A DNA stretch of 64,000 nt, taken from positions 45,433,139-45,497,138 of the forward strand of contig OX377204.1 of assembly GCA_947396885.1 (NCBI GenBank). The letters are read 5' to 3'. Shown here one piece after another: positions 33,030 through 44,313 of the stretch; position 1 is the first letter of the stretch; the number at the start of each line of letters is the position of its first letter. This DNA comes from Heligmosomoides polygyrus polygyrus. Its lineage: Eukaryota; Nematoda; Chromadorea; Rhabditida; Heligmosomidae. The notes beneath the pieces were generated by a model, which worked only from the letters and a program-made list of their open reading frames with translations, made no database searches and was not told the DNA's origin. The translations under genes and the position numbers were made by a program.

Positions 33030-35034
33030 CAGTATCGTCATTGGTTTGTGCTGCCCAGTACTTCTGTCCCTCAGGTTGCTCCTCTGCAGCCGTTCCCATG
33101 AATTCAGACCCTTATTACGTGACGAAGGTGATCCGTCTTCTTAGCCTATACTCTTCTTACACGGCGTAGGGAACACTTCCACTGAATCCAGAAGCTCAGA
33201 AACGCAAATTTGCCGCTGTATCAAGCAGCAAGAGGCTGCGCAGATGCTACATTTCTTGTTCTCTGTATTAGTTTTCCTTACGGCTTCCTTCTACCTGATT
33301 CCCGTCCTGGAGACGGATTCATTAACGACTTACAGCAATTTAACAGAGTAAATAACGGCCGAAACCCCTAATAGCACGCCTTATCCAGCGATGTGGTGAG
33401 CGATAAGCCGCGTTATCTGAGTTTTCCACCGTGGATTTTCTGTTAAAGTTATGTAGGTCGTTGGTGAATTCGACCCCTGGTTCCACCTCCAGGTCCCTCC
33501 TTCCTGGTCGCTCTCCGGGTGCTCCCCCCGTCGTTGTCTCCCTTACTTCTCTACCCCATAAAGTTGCCCTCCCACGCTCATGGCACGACGACGGTGAGCG
33601 GACGCCCATAGCGCTACATCTGTCACATCTCCTAAACTCGCACGCTTTGTCTCCCTTACTGGTCCACTCGTAGTGGATCTTCTAGCTGGTCGTCCTTACT
33701 GCTCCCACTTGGTCTGCTTCATTGTTGTGTGTGTCCCTCCTAATGATTATTGTGTTCCATCCTGATCCCTTCTTTCAGGTCACTCATTGCTTGTCGTTCT
33801 TTAGGCCCTTCACCCTCGAAGTCCCCTTACTACTTGTACCCCTTTAGTGGTCTTCCCATGTTCATGGCACGAAGTCGGCGACAAGGGTTTTGAATCAAGA
33901 CGCCCAGAAACGCGCACAGTAGTAGCGAACACTTATTCTGAATCCAGAAGCTAGAAAACGCGAGCAGTTGCCGCTATGTCAAGCAGGAACAGGCTGCTCT
34001 CCTCTCCTGAAGAAGAGGACCACGTTGAATTCTGAAAGCGGCTGCTCGTCGCACGATGCCGGTGATACATCCTCTTAATCCAAATGCTTCTAGCAAGACG
34101 TAGATGAGCCGTCTTCTAAACCCAAACGCTCAGAAAGGCGTGCAATTGCCGCTCTGTGAAGCGGGAGGACGCTGCACTTCCTCTGCAGCACCATCCCATG
34201 TTGAATTGTGAATTCTACGCTCGCCGCACGATGCCGGAGACACATTTACATTACCTAGATGCCTCTAGCGCAACGAGAGAACCTGTCCTCTTGAATCAGG
34301 AGCTCAGATTGTCCTCCTTCCTAATCCAGAAGCTCAGAAGCGCGCGCAGTTGCCGCTGTGTTGGGCTTGGAGAGGCTGCACAGATGGCAGATTCCTTGTT
34401 CCTCGTATGAATTACATTACGGCTCCCTTCTTGCTGGTTCCCTGTCCTGGTTCCGCTTCCAGGTCCCCTCTTCCTGTCAATCTCTCCCTCCCCCATTGTG
34501 GTCCTCCTTATTATTCTACCCCCATTAAGTAGCCCTCACGCGCTCATGGCATGTCTCCCTTATTGGTCCCCTCGTAATGAATACACTTGCTGGTCCTCCT
34601 TACTGCCCCTGTTATTGGTAACTCCCTACTGGTCCCTCCTTATTGCCTAAACTCTTAACCTCCTGGCCTGCTTTATTGTTCCCCCTATCAAACCCCCATC
34701 CCAATGCCTCCTCCAGGTCGCTCCTACCTAGTCGCTGTCGAAGCCCCGTTCTACTCTTACTCCTTTAATGATCTTCTCATGCTAATGATACGAAGTCGGC
34801 GGCACGGATTCTGAACCTGGACGCTCAGAAACACGCGTAGGTGTTGTGTTAATCTGTGAAAGGCTACGCTTTCCCTGCTGCAGAAACATCCCACGTTCAA
34901 TAGCAAATTTTGCCCGCGCTGTAGATGATGAGGCGCATCTCACTCAGGTTGGATAACTCGACTTCCCGCGCTGTGGATGACGCGGCGTATTTCACTTAGG
35001 TTAGATCACTCGCCGGACTAACTCTTTTATATAT
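33030..35034. repeat. GGTCCC-type repeat island B
   Basis: The same modules as island A: a start matching 6645-6720, units with CAGAAGCTCAGAA and GCCGCTGTGT (33184, 33940, 34120 and 34320 regions), and CCTGGTCCC-like tracts at 33470-33850 and 34430-34740. It ends with ACTCTTTTATATATAG at 35018-35033. Frames inside are repeat-derived. Confidence 0.65.
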
Positions 35035-35128
35035 AGGCAGTGATAGTGATAGTGATGATGGTGATAGGTGGTGATATCTCACATAGGCTAGATCACTCGA
35101 CCGCTCTCGCTGTGGATGATGCGACGTA
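34917..35128. repeat. Tandem repeat of about 52 bp, GCTGTGGATGATGCGGCG unit
   Basis: Units begin GCTGTRGATGA (34917, 34970, 35109 and, beyond the inserted element, 37979) and run through GCGGCGTATCTCACT and AGGTTRGAT.ACTCG. A GTGATA microsatellite (35038-35075) interrupts it. The fold-back element at 35129 is inserted in one of the units. Confidence 0.65.
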
Positions 35129-37943
35129 CAGTACCGCCGCTAAACGCTCAACCAATTGGCGTTTGCGACGCAAAAACGCGTTTTTTGCGTCGCATCATGA
35201 TAACTTCGTTCAAAATAAAGATTTTCTCACAAAAACTCGCAAAAGCTTTTAGAATTATCCTAGCTTTCACTTGGCATGCAATCGCCTCTCAAAATTTGCA
35301 GGAAGCCTTAAAATCAGCACCTAAATTAAGGAGGCTCTTAATTGCTTTGACCTGACCTACTACCGTCGCCGAGCCTCGCCTAATTGTGTCCCCAGGCACT
35401 CCCAGTCGGATTCTAAATTTTTTAAACATAATTAAACTTTATTTTTCTGCCGTTTATGTCCTTCCCCTTGTTACGACAATTCATATGATAGCAAACTTGG
35501 CCGGAATACGACCATTTTGAGATTGCTTAAAGATCGCCGATTTCGATTACTTGAACGAAAGAGTTCTCAGTCAGAAAGCTGTGATGTAACCTGCTGTCTG
35601 ATTATTTTAGAGGTGATAAAAATGGCATAAAAATTTATGTTCCAAGATAATTTTAAGCATTTGCATGCTGGTTGCAAACTGGCAGAGCTGCAAGTAGTAA
35701 CGTTGCATAGGCGGATCGCCGGATTTAGGCGTTAATATCTAAGCTCTGAGCGATTGCGTCATCCTGAGAACATGTGTACTAGCTAGAGACATTGTAGGGA
35801 CTCCGTGTGTCGAATACCAAGAAGCATGGTAATCAGGTGACAGAATTTCAGTCAGTTAAAGTGACGACTTCGTCTAAAAGTGTGACTGCGCTTCAGCAGC
35901 GTTTCCTGCTCACTCCTCGCAGAATTAAAGCTGGCCAACAGAGTATTGTGATTCCATTATTTTCACCCAAATTTTTCAATCAATCTGGACACTAATCATC
36001 TGTCGCACCAGTTCAAGCGCTGATGTAGAGGTCCTCTCCTAACATAATTGCGTGGACCTGACCTGCCCTACAGAGACATTGCACTCGATGAGTGACCAAC
36101 AAATCCCTCTTTTCTCTTTCTCATAGTTGCGGTCCTGTTCGACTTCGTGCAACTGTTCACGCCATCAATTCTTGATGAATGTTCAGACGACGCAAGTCTA
36201 GATCGAATTCACCCATCCACCTTGTATGTTTTTCTCAATAATTCCTTCACTGTTACGGCAGCAATTCGAGGTGTTTCTCTTCAATCACACTGTAAAGGGA
36301 ACTATGTTTAAAGTATTCGTTTCAATATCATTTAAACGAATTTTATGGACGCAGTGGAGAAGAGTAGAGCTCCCACTCTGATTTTCACATTTGGGAGTTG
36401 TGTATCTCAACAAATTTGAGAATATAAACCAGATATGTACGTAATCTAAAATATGAAAGTTTCCATGGAAGTGATCATATGAGATGAATGTCGTGGAAAT
36501 AAGTTTTCAATGGCTCAAAAAACATTAAATACTTAGACGTGGCTTCATCATTCTGACCACCCGTTAGGCCAGGTATTGCTGTTCCTATAAACATAGGCAA
36601 TGCGTGATTAATTTCCCTGTTGCAACTTTGTTGCTTTAGACCCTCAAATTGAACATTATTCTTTATTTTTAAACAAAACGAAACTAAATGCTTTGCATCA
36701 ATTTAATTTATGCATTAATCTATTATTTCTTGGCTCGTAGCAGCGCTGGATACAAGTAAAGTAGTTTCAGCAGCTGTTCAACAAAATTAGCTCGTTCTCA
36801 TTTTATTTCTTTGATCAGAGAATTATGTGTAGTGGAGCAGCTTTATCATGAGTGGTAAAGCTGGTAAGCGTAACATGAATACAGATTTTGGGGATCCCTG
36901 GGTCTGGGGGCGCAATCTTAATGTTTATGGAGTGTGCGTCGTACGTAACCCGGAAAACTCAAAAAATTATCAGAAATTGATATCCCATAATTGTAGTGAG
37001 CTCGAACAGGACCGCAACTATGAGAAAGAGAAAAGAGGGATTTGTTGGTCACCCAGTCGAGTGCAATGACTCTGTAGGGCACGTCAGGTCCACGCAATGG
37101 ATGAAAAAAAATAACGGAATTACAATACTCTGTTGGCCAGCTTCAATTCTGCGAGGAGTGAGCAGGAAACACTGCTGAAGCACAGTCACACTTTTAGACA
37201 AAGTCGTCACTTTAACTGGCTGAAATTCTGTCACCTGATTACCATGCTTCTCGGTATTCGACACATGGAGTCTCTACAGTGTCTCTAGCTAGTATACACG
37301 TTCTCAGAATATTGCAATCGCTCAGAGCTTAGATATTAACGCCTAAATCCGGCGATCCGCCTATGCAGCGTTCGCTTACTTGCAGCTCTGCCAGTTTGCA
37401 ACCAGCATGCAAATGCTTAAAATTACCTTGGAACATAAATTTTTATGCCACTTTTATTACCTTTAAAATAATCAGACAGCAGGTTGCATCACAGCTTTCT
37501 GACTGAGAACTCTTTCGTTCAAGTAATCGAAATCGGCGATCTTTAAGCAATCTCAAAATGGTCGTATTCCGGCCAAGTTTGCTATCATATGAAATGTCGT
37601 AACAAGGGGCAGGACATAAACGGCAGAAAAATAAAGTTTAATTATGTTTAAAAAATTTAGAATTCGACTGGGAGTGCCTGGGGACACAATTAGGCGAGGC
37701 TCGGCGACGGTAGTAGGTCAGATCAAAGCAGTTAAGAGTCTCCTTAATTTAGGTGCTGATTTTAAGGCTTCCTGCAAATTTTGAGAAGCGGTTGCATGCC
37801 AAGTGAAAGCTAGGATAATTCTAAAAGCTTTTGCGAGTTTTTGTGAGAAAATCTTTATTTTGAACGAATTATCATGATGCGACGCAAAAAACGCGTTTTT
37901 GCGTCGCAAACGTCAATTGGTTGAGCGTTTAGCGGCGGTATTG
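35129..37943. mobile_element. Tc1/mariner-type fold-back transposon with inverted arms of about 1 kb
   Basis: The left arm (35129 to about 36170) and the right arm (about 36990 to 37943) are long, well-conserved inverted copies. The ends read CAGTACCGCCGCTAAACGC and, reversed, CAATACCGCCGC. TA precedes the left end and TT follows the right end. Comparison with the intact repeat unit around it shows that exactly a TA was the target. CAGT termini and a TA target indicate the Tc1/mariner group. The loop of about 820 bp holds no recognised transposase. A segment near 35960-36050 is present only in the left arm. Flanking DNA rejoins perfectly as one tandem-repeat unit when the element is removed. 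Confidence 0.85.
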
Positions 37944-38046
37944 TTTCTCACTCAGGTTGGATAAATCGACGGCTCGTGCTGTGGATGATGCGGCGTATCT
38001 CACTTTGGTTTGATCACTCGACGGACAAACTCTTTTATATATAGGT
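37944..38046. repeat. Continuation of the interrupted tandem repeat
   Basis: TCTCACTCAGGTTGGAT continues the unit broken at 35127. The next unit begins GCTGTGGATGATGCGGCG at 37979. It ends ACTCTTTTATATATAG at 38031-38046, the same end motif as at 35033 and 21580. Confidence 0.65.
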
Positions 38047-38049
38047 GGT

Positions 38050-40040
38050 GATAAATCTTTAGCGAATCGAACTTTCTGGCGACAAACAAGAGCGCGTAAT
38101 TTAAAGAGTTTAATCCGGCGCCAAAGGAATGCAGTTATAGTCCCACCCATGCACTCTGATCTAGTGCTTTATTGTAAAACTGTTTTGCAGATTCCAATCT
38201 GGCGACATCTTTCTTAGTAGCAGGACTGCACACCGTAGTACCATGCTCTAGCATGGGCCTCACGTAGGCGTTGTGTGCGGATAGTAAATGTTGTATGCGG
38301 ATAGTAAATGAACCAGACGTTCAACGGCCTGCCGGGCGCGAAACGTCTTGTTGGGAGCTTCGCCCTAAATCCGGAGAATAGAACACTCCGACCGTCTTCT
38401 TGTCCTCTTTTGGCCATCTCTAATTTATTACAGTAAAAAAAACTGGTTTCGCTATATAGAATGGTATAGCGGAATAGGGCAAAACAGGTCCCCCACTTTC
38501 AATGGATCCCCCTTAACTGGTCCCGTATCACTGGTTCCCCTTTATTGTCAGTCCTTTTCCGGTTCGCCTTCACTGGTCCCCCTCCCACTTCGTTGGTCCC
38601 TACTACTGCTTCCACCTTCACTGGACCTCCCTTTACTGGTCCCCTCTTCACTGGTTTCCCTTTCCTTCCCCGATCCCCATTACTGGTCCCACCCTCACTG
38701 GTCCCCCTTTTATTCATCAACCCTTTTCCGGTCCACCTTCACTGGACCCCTTCCCTTTCCTTCACCGGTCCCCCTTCACTAGACCCCCACCGGTCCCCAT
38801 TGCTGGTCCCACCTTCACCTTCTTTTTTAGCCGTATAATCACACTGCTGATTGAAGGAAAGTTTAGTATCTAGAATAAATCCTCGATCACGTAAAGAAAG
38901 TGTACTATTGAGTTGCTGTCCACCAAAGCAATAAGAGTTCTTGTTGGATTGATGTCCAAGATGAAGCACTTAGGTTTTCTCACCTGATAGGGAAAGAATC
39001 TCCCAACTCCTCGACCAGCCCGCAACAGCATCTATTGCAGAATGGAAGTCTGCGTGGCCTTCCTCCCAACAAACTTTCTGTATATTTTTATGTCATCAAC
39101 AAACATTTTGCATGACACCATACTCATCAACCAGAAAAGGAATCATTGAAGTGTAAATGATAAAAAGAAATGGTGAGAGATCACCTCCTTGGGAACCCCA
39201 CTGGTAACTGGAATGGATTCGGAATAGGACTCATTGATTCTAACCTGGAAGGATTTGATGCTCATAAAGTTTCTTATCCATTTAATTCTCCTTGGATGAA
39301 CATCGATTTTCGCCAGTTGGTAGATTAGTTTATTTAGAAGAACATTCTCAAAAGCTTTCATAAAATCGAGGTAGATGACGTCTTCGTTTGTTTTTTGATC
39401 AAGAGCTTTTGTCCAATCATTTAACGCAGAAAGGTACTTATGGTATGGAGCGATAATTTGCAACTAGTTTGTAGTGGCTTTTTTGGGCATCGGCTTAACG
39501 AACGCATGGTTCCAACGAGCAGGGACCTCACCTAACATAAAGCTAGCATTAAATGTGGGTAATGGATAGCTACGGGAATTTTCTGAATAAAATATGGCGG
39601 TAATTTATCCAGAGTAACGACAAAGGTTGCAGGTAGCGCACACAATGCATAGTAGATTTCTTCTTTGTGAAACCAAATTGTGCTTTCCATGCTTTGAATA
39701 GAGCTCACAGCATCGAAAGCTTCACTATTCAAAGAGAACTCCGAAAAAGCATTTCGAAAGTCGAACAGGTAACGAGAAATAAAGATCACTAGCACTTTGG
39801 AAGTGTTTCGCTAGCGTACAAGCTTTAAAATCATTAGCTACAGCATATTGTTCAGCTAAAAAATTTTTTGGATTGAAATTTGCTCAGGTCGTTTCAGCAC
39901 CGAATTTTTCAAGGTATAAACAGAAGATTTTCCTGGTTTTTCAAAAATTTTCTTTCAACATACTTATGGTGTCTATTCAGAAGGCGATCAAATTTATCAT
40001 TTGAAGGTTTAAGGCTATCCAAATTGTCCATGGTTGGATA
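38050..40040 (-). pseudogene. Degenerate CR1-like retrotransposon (RT and thumb), interrupted
   Basis: Minus-strand frames in order from 40040: DRLLNRHHKYVERKFLKNQ, GEVPARWNHAF, DVIYLDFMKAFENV (motif A), IPVTSGVPKE (motif B region), KMFVDDIKIYRK (motif C, FVDD at about 39080-39100), FILDTKLSFNQQCDYTAKK. After a foreign block at about 38290-38823 the thumb resumes: YVRPMLEHGTTVCSPATKK, then RLESAKQFYNKALD. The order is collinear with CR1 ORF2. Many stops and shifts make it dead. Neither the endonuclease nor a clear 3' tail is seen. Confidence 0.8.
38290..38823. repeat. GGTCCC module inserted in the CR1 remnant
   Basis: It begins near a short duplication of TGCGGATAGTAAATG (two copies at about 38276-38311). 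It carries the GCTTCGCCCTAAA and AGAACACTCCG segment shared with 20130-20180, then about 330 bp of CTGGTCCCC-like units. It separates two parts of one RT reading order, so it arrived after the CR1 copy. Confidence 0.6.
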
Positions 40041-40130
40041 AGTTTGATATTTCATCCAAGTCTTTTGTTATTGTTCAGGAAGTCTAACCAAATTTGGTTG
40101 TAGCTTACCTTAATTTTCAGGTTGTCTTTC

Positions 40131-42450
40131 TAAAGGTACGAACTCTTCAACACATTCATGTATTATAAAACATAACGAAATGTAAAATTCAAAGAAGTGA
40201 AGAAAGGTTTAAAAATAAAGAAAATGTTTTTTTAAATGTAAGATAAATGGGAACAGCTCCTATTTGTCGTCTACAGAAGAATATCCCTCAAAGAGCGTTC
40301 TCCAATCCAAGGACAACAGAAACTAACAAGTGGTGTCATAGTTAGCTCTATGCAATAATCTTCTGAAGCGCAAAGATATATGATAGAAAATTTGGTGTCA
40401 ATACTGATCCATTTAAGGAATACTGACTCTCAAAGCTTCCGTTACTTTGTTAAAAGCGCCTATGTGAGGTGATATTTGAGAACGAGGCGAATCTTTTACA
40501 ACAATATCAAGCAGTGACCCAAGTATATTAGGCAGGTCAGTGATTCCCTTCTCTCACCAGGGAACGCCGTCAGCTTCCCATGGAACTTCGGATTGAGACC
40601 TATATCACGTGAAAGAGCTCGAGACGCTGATCACAGATATGTAGACAAAATTTGCTAAATGGATCTCCCGAGCGAGTCGTGGCCGGCGGAATCCGAGATG
40701 TCTTCCGTATGTTAGGCGCGTTCAATCAGCGTTGGGCGCAGTATTGAGTAATCAGCGGTCAGGTTATCAGTGCTGAGAGCAGCAGCTGCGACGCAGTGGT
40801 AGAGTGCTCGCTCCGCGGGATTGGGTTCATTGGTTCGGTTCCCGCCACTGACGGGTTTTTTTTTGCATTTTGTGATCATCTTCGACGAGGACCTATAATC
40901 TCATTTTTAGCACATTTTTGAGCAAACGGCTAATGGCGACTTGCATTTACGTCCATTTGAAGACGGAAACGTGTTTCAGGTAAAATGTTTTATTCGTGAC
41001 GTAAAGCAAGTCAGAAATTCAAATCAAAACAAAATAAAAAGTAAAAATAAAATCAAAAATCAACAAAACTTAATAAACCTAATAAATAAAAAGTAAAGGC
41101 ACTAGTTAAAAGTTCCGACTCCACCGACACGACTTCGGTCGAAAAAAAATGTTTCGCTGAAACTTCATCCTTCATCTCCCAGTGCGCTGTTGATATTTTA
41201 TTTGGGGAGCTGATCACGAATCTGACATCCGTTTTTCACGATTCGGTCGGAGACCACCCATACCTTTAACTAGGGTGGTCCAGACGGAGCCACAATCCCG
41301 ATTCTGAGTTGTTAGCAGGAAAACTCCTTGAAAACCACACGATGCACTTCCTAGATGAAGGCCCATTTCGGCCTCCGGCGCATCTTCTCCTAGAAGCACG
41401 ATGGGAGCTGGAAGTGCAGAAACCCCAACTCTAGCCTCCGGATCGTCTCTAACAGCTTGCAGAACTACGGAGTTTCCACCTGCGTGGGGCGTCCCGACCG
41501 TGGTTTGCCTTCGAAGTCCCTTCTCTTAAGCTAGTGAACCCGCGGTTGACAGTGCCGGTGGAAGTGTTATGCTCTCCCAGTGCGCTGTTGATATTTCGAA
41601 GGGTTGCCATCGTTCCATCGTTCTAGTGCTTTGTCCCCACTCATAGAAGATGATTGTTCGCAAATGCTCTTGTAACATTGACATCGTCATTAAAGTTATG
41701 GAGGGCAACTTGGCTATATGTATATACCTGTCACGGAGAAGTTTCGAGATTAGAGAATGATCCAGAAGTCCCTCGTCTTAGACTATGAGTTCCGATCAAT
41801 GACAGAGTAAATTATATCGACTTTCTTACCACCCTAATATTATCTATTGAGTCTCAATGGTTAATGTTCCCGTCAAGGTAGTCTTGACACCTGAATCCTT
41901 CCTACGCTTAGCATTGGGTGCACGTCCCTTCGAAATAATTAAATTTTAAAATTGTGCAAAATTTCGAAGCAAGGAATGTTTGGAAAGTAAAGAATTCAAA
42001 GTTCAGTGGGAATTAGAACTTTCAGGAAAGACTGATCGTGAGATAAAGCGTTCTCAATCAGACACCTATTCTGACGTAGGTAAAAAGTGGAAGAAAGCAC
42101 TACAACCTAGCGATAGTAATTGTTGTGGCGGGCGGCATTGTAATACGAACCGGAAAGGGCATAAGGCTAGAAAGCGTTCGTTACGGCTCTGCTGTCTGTA
42201 TGAAGGTGGCAACAGCGGGAGAAACAGAGTGGCCATCTAGAAGTGTCGCTTCCAACTGAATCTTCTTGAAACCCATCGGCGTATCTGAATTGTTATCGTC
42301 GGTCTCAGAAAAGGTACATGAAAACTACGCCGCGTTGAGTACTGAGAGGTGTGTTGCAAAAACCTAACTGAATTCACATTCCAACAAACCGTGGAGACAA
42401 GTCCAGGCGCTGGAAATGACAACAAGAAATTTGAGCGACTATAACAAGTA
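40131..42450. other. Spacer with a tRNA-like sequence and a 23-bp direct repeat
   Basis: Apart from the tRNA-like sequence at 40790, the region is AT-rich (41030-41100). It contains an exact 23-bp direct repeat at 41176-41198 and 41574-41596 within weakly similar surroundings. No gene is recognised. Confidence 0.4.
40790..40866 (+). repeat. tRNA-like pol III sequence (SINE head or tRNA pseudogene)
   Basis: An A box (TGGTAGAGTGC, 40797-40807) and a B box (GGTTCGGTTCC, 40832-40842) lie at the normal distance and are followed by a run of at least ten T (from 40855), a pol III terminator. The beginning resembles tRNA-Gly-type sequence (CAGTGGTAGAGTGCTCGC). I could not close a T stem, so it is unlikely to be a working tRNA. 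Confidence 0.5.
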
Positions 42451-42452
42451 TT

Positions 42453-43530
42453 GGGTTGTCCGGAAAGCTCTCAGCGTTTCGAGTGCTTCACTTTGAACTA
42501 CCATAGCTTTCTCTCATCTCATCGAAATAAGCACTGTTCGAATCAGCACACTTTTTCCAACGGGAGCAACCAGTCGACTTATTCCATCAAAAAATAGGTG
42601 TTCGACAAAATCCACGAAAGCTGTTTTGGCCTGACCCTAATTGGTGAAGGTTTTGCTAGCGAGAAAGCTCTGAAAGTGTTTGAAAAGGTGGTAGTCAGTT
42701 GGTGAAAAGTCTGGAGAATGTTGTGGGTGATTCAGAACTTCGACCCTTCACTCGTTCAATTCTCGAATAGTGATTTGTGGAATGTGTGGGCGCGCGTTAT
42801 CGTTCTGCAGAATCGGGCCTCTTCTGTTGATCAATGCTGGCTGAAGTTGACGCAATTTTCGGCGCATTTCGTCAATTTCCTTACAGTAGGGCTCAGCTGT
42901 AATCGTTTGGCCTGGTGCCAAACAGTTGTAATGGATCACACCAGCCGCCGGCCATTACACAGTGAACTTTACTTTTTTTGGTTCGCTTTTTAGTTCGGAT
43001 CGCTTTCGGAAAATGCTTAGAGGGTTCATCGGAACCCTACCACTCCGGAACGTTTCCTGTTACAATACAGAATCCACTTTTCATCACAAGTGATGATTCG
43101 ACCCAAAAACGGGTCAGATTTGTTGTGTAAAAGTAGAGAAGAACAAATCTCGATACGTGACAATTTTTGCCGCTCTAACTCGTGGGACCCCCACTTTTCG
43201 AACCTTTTCACTTTCCCAAGGCGTTTCAAAGCATCCGCAACAGCAGTTTTACTGGCGTTTAGCTCTTCCGCGATCCCGGTTACTGTTTGGGATGGTTGAG
43301 CTTCCACCATCTCCTTCAAATCGTCGTCCAGGATTGCCCTCGGTCGACCGCTACGGGGGTCCCCTTCGAGGCCGACATCTCCGGTCCGAAATTTACTGAA
43401 CCGCTTGCGCACAGTGCTTTCTCCAACACTATTCTCCACCCTTGATTGATTTGTCGAGCTGTCTCGGCTACGGATTGTCCCACCTTCAAGTTAAAACAAG
43501 ATATCGTTCGGAATTGCTCCTTTGACATAC
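42453..43530 (-). pseudogene. Mariner transposase remnant, second family
   Basis: Blocks from the N-terminus: ISCFNLKVGQSVAETARQIN, then after a frameshift STVRKRFSKFRTGDVGLE, DDDLKEMVEAQPSQTVTGIA, IITCDEKWILY (first Asp), LQNDNARPHIPQITI (second Asp) and HPQHSPDFSPTDYHLFKHF (third Asp). All three catalytic residues survive, but at least three frame changes prevent expression. The low end starts TTGGGTTGTCCGGAAAG, a mariner-like terminal repeat. I did not find its partner above 43530, so the right end is probably lost. Confidence 0.8.
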
Positions 43531-43539
43531 TTCGACAAG

Positions 43540-44130
43540 CCCTTCAAGAACAGTAATAGAAAGCAACTATGAAACATAAATTATTTATGCAGATAGAGCA
43601 GATAATTCTGTACAGAAAGTAGCATTAATTCGCAATGCAATTTGAGTTTTTACTTAATAATAGACGAATGAAATACAGTGGAAATACGTGCATCGCAAGA
43701 GGACTCCTTACCTAAAGAATTAGGAGAATTGCAATCTTTAAGCTAACTTCGTTGCTTCAACTCTGTTCTACAACCTTGTACCATTAACTATCACAATCCA
43801 CAAGCTATAAGCGACTGAGAAGAAGGAGATGTGCGATTTCTTGTGCTTAAGGTATTGAGACCCTTTTTATCCAAGAAGCTTGAAGCTTCCTCGTCATGGT
43901 ATTCAACTTCATGTGTTTGATCTCTGTTTCGAACTGTTCTCTTTATTTCACCGTCACTGAGGAGTTTCGCGACACCTCATCGCTGCACCATCAGCTCTTT
44001 CTTAGCTGCCGAAGTATCGCAAATTTTGCGTTCGAAGCCCATGCGACATGCGGTGGCTGGCGAATTGCTCTGATCGCGGCCTTCATTGTGTGTTGTGACA
44101 ATTTGCACATGTGTTGCTAAGTAGCCGACA
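43540..44130. other. Upstream region of the G-alpha gene
   Basis: No promoter element is certain and no conserved coding frame is seen. The region ends at the 3' splice acceptor before the G-alpha 5' UTR. Confidence 0.35.
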
Positions 44131-44131
44131 G

Positions 44132-44195
44132 CGTTCGTTTCAGATGTCTAGCCGCTCCCGATAAGGCGACATTCTGGAAACGCAGCGTATTCATC
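44132..44195 (+). promoter_or_regulatory. 3' splice acceptor and 5' UTR of the G-alpha gene
   Basis: CGTTCGTTTCAG ends at 44143, leaving a 52-nt leader before the ATG at 44196. It could receive a spliced leader or join an upstream non-coding exon. The leader contains a 6-codon upstream frame (ATG at 44144, TAA at 44162). Confidence 0.5.
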
Positions 44196-44313
44196 ATGGG
44201 GTTGTGCCAATCCACTGAGGATAAGCAACTGCAACAGAAGAGCAAGGCGATCGACAAGGAGATGATGCAGGGCCACATCGCTCAGCAGAAAGTAGTCAAG
44301 CTCCTTCTCCTAG
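44196..44313 (+). CDS. G-alpha exon 1 (lipid anchor and N-terminal helix)
   Basis: Contains the MGLC acylation motif and a charged helix that contacts G-beta-gamma, and ends KLLLL plus the first base of a Gly codon. The donor GTAGGC follows at 44314. Confidence 0.92.

Noticed and set aside
34917..35128. A CRISPR array
   Set aside because: The tandem units are adjacent and lack unique spacers, and the genome is eukaryotic.
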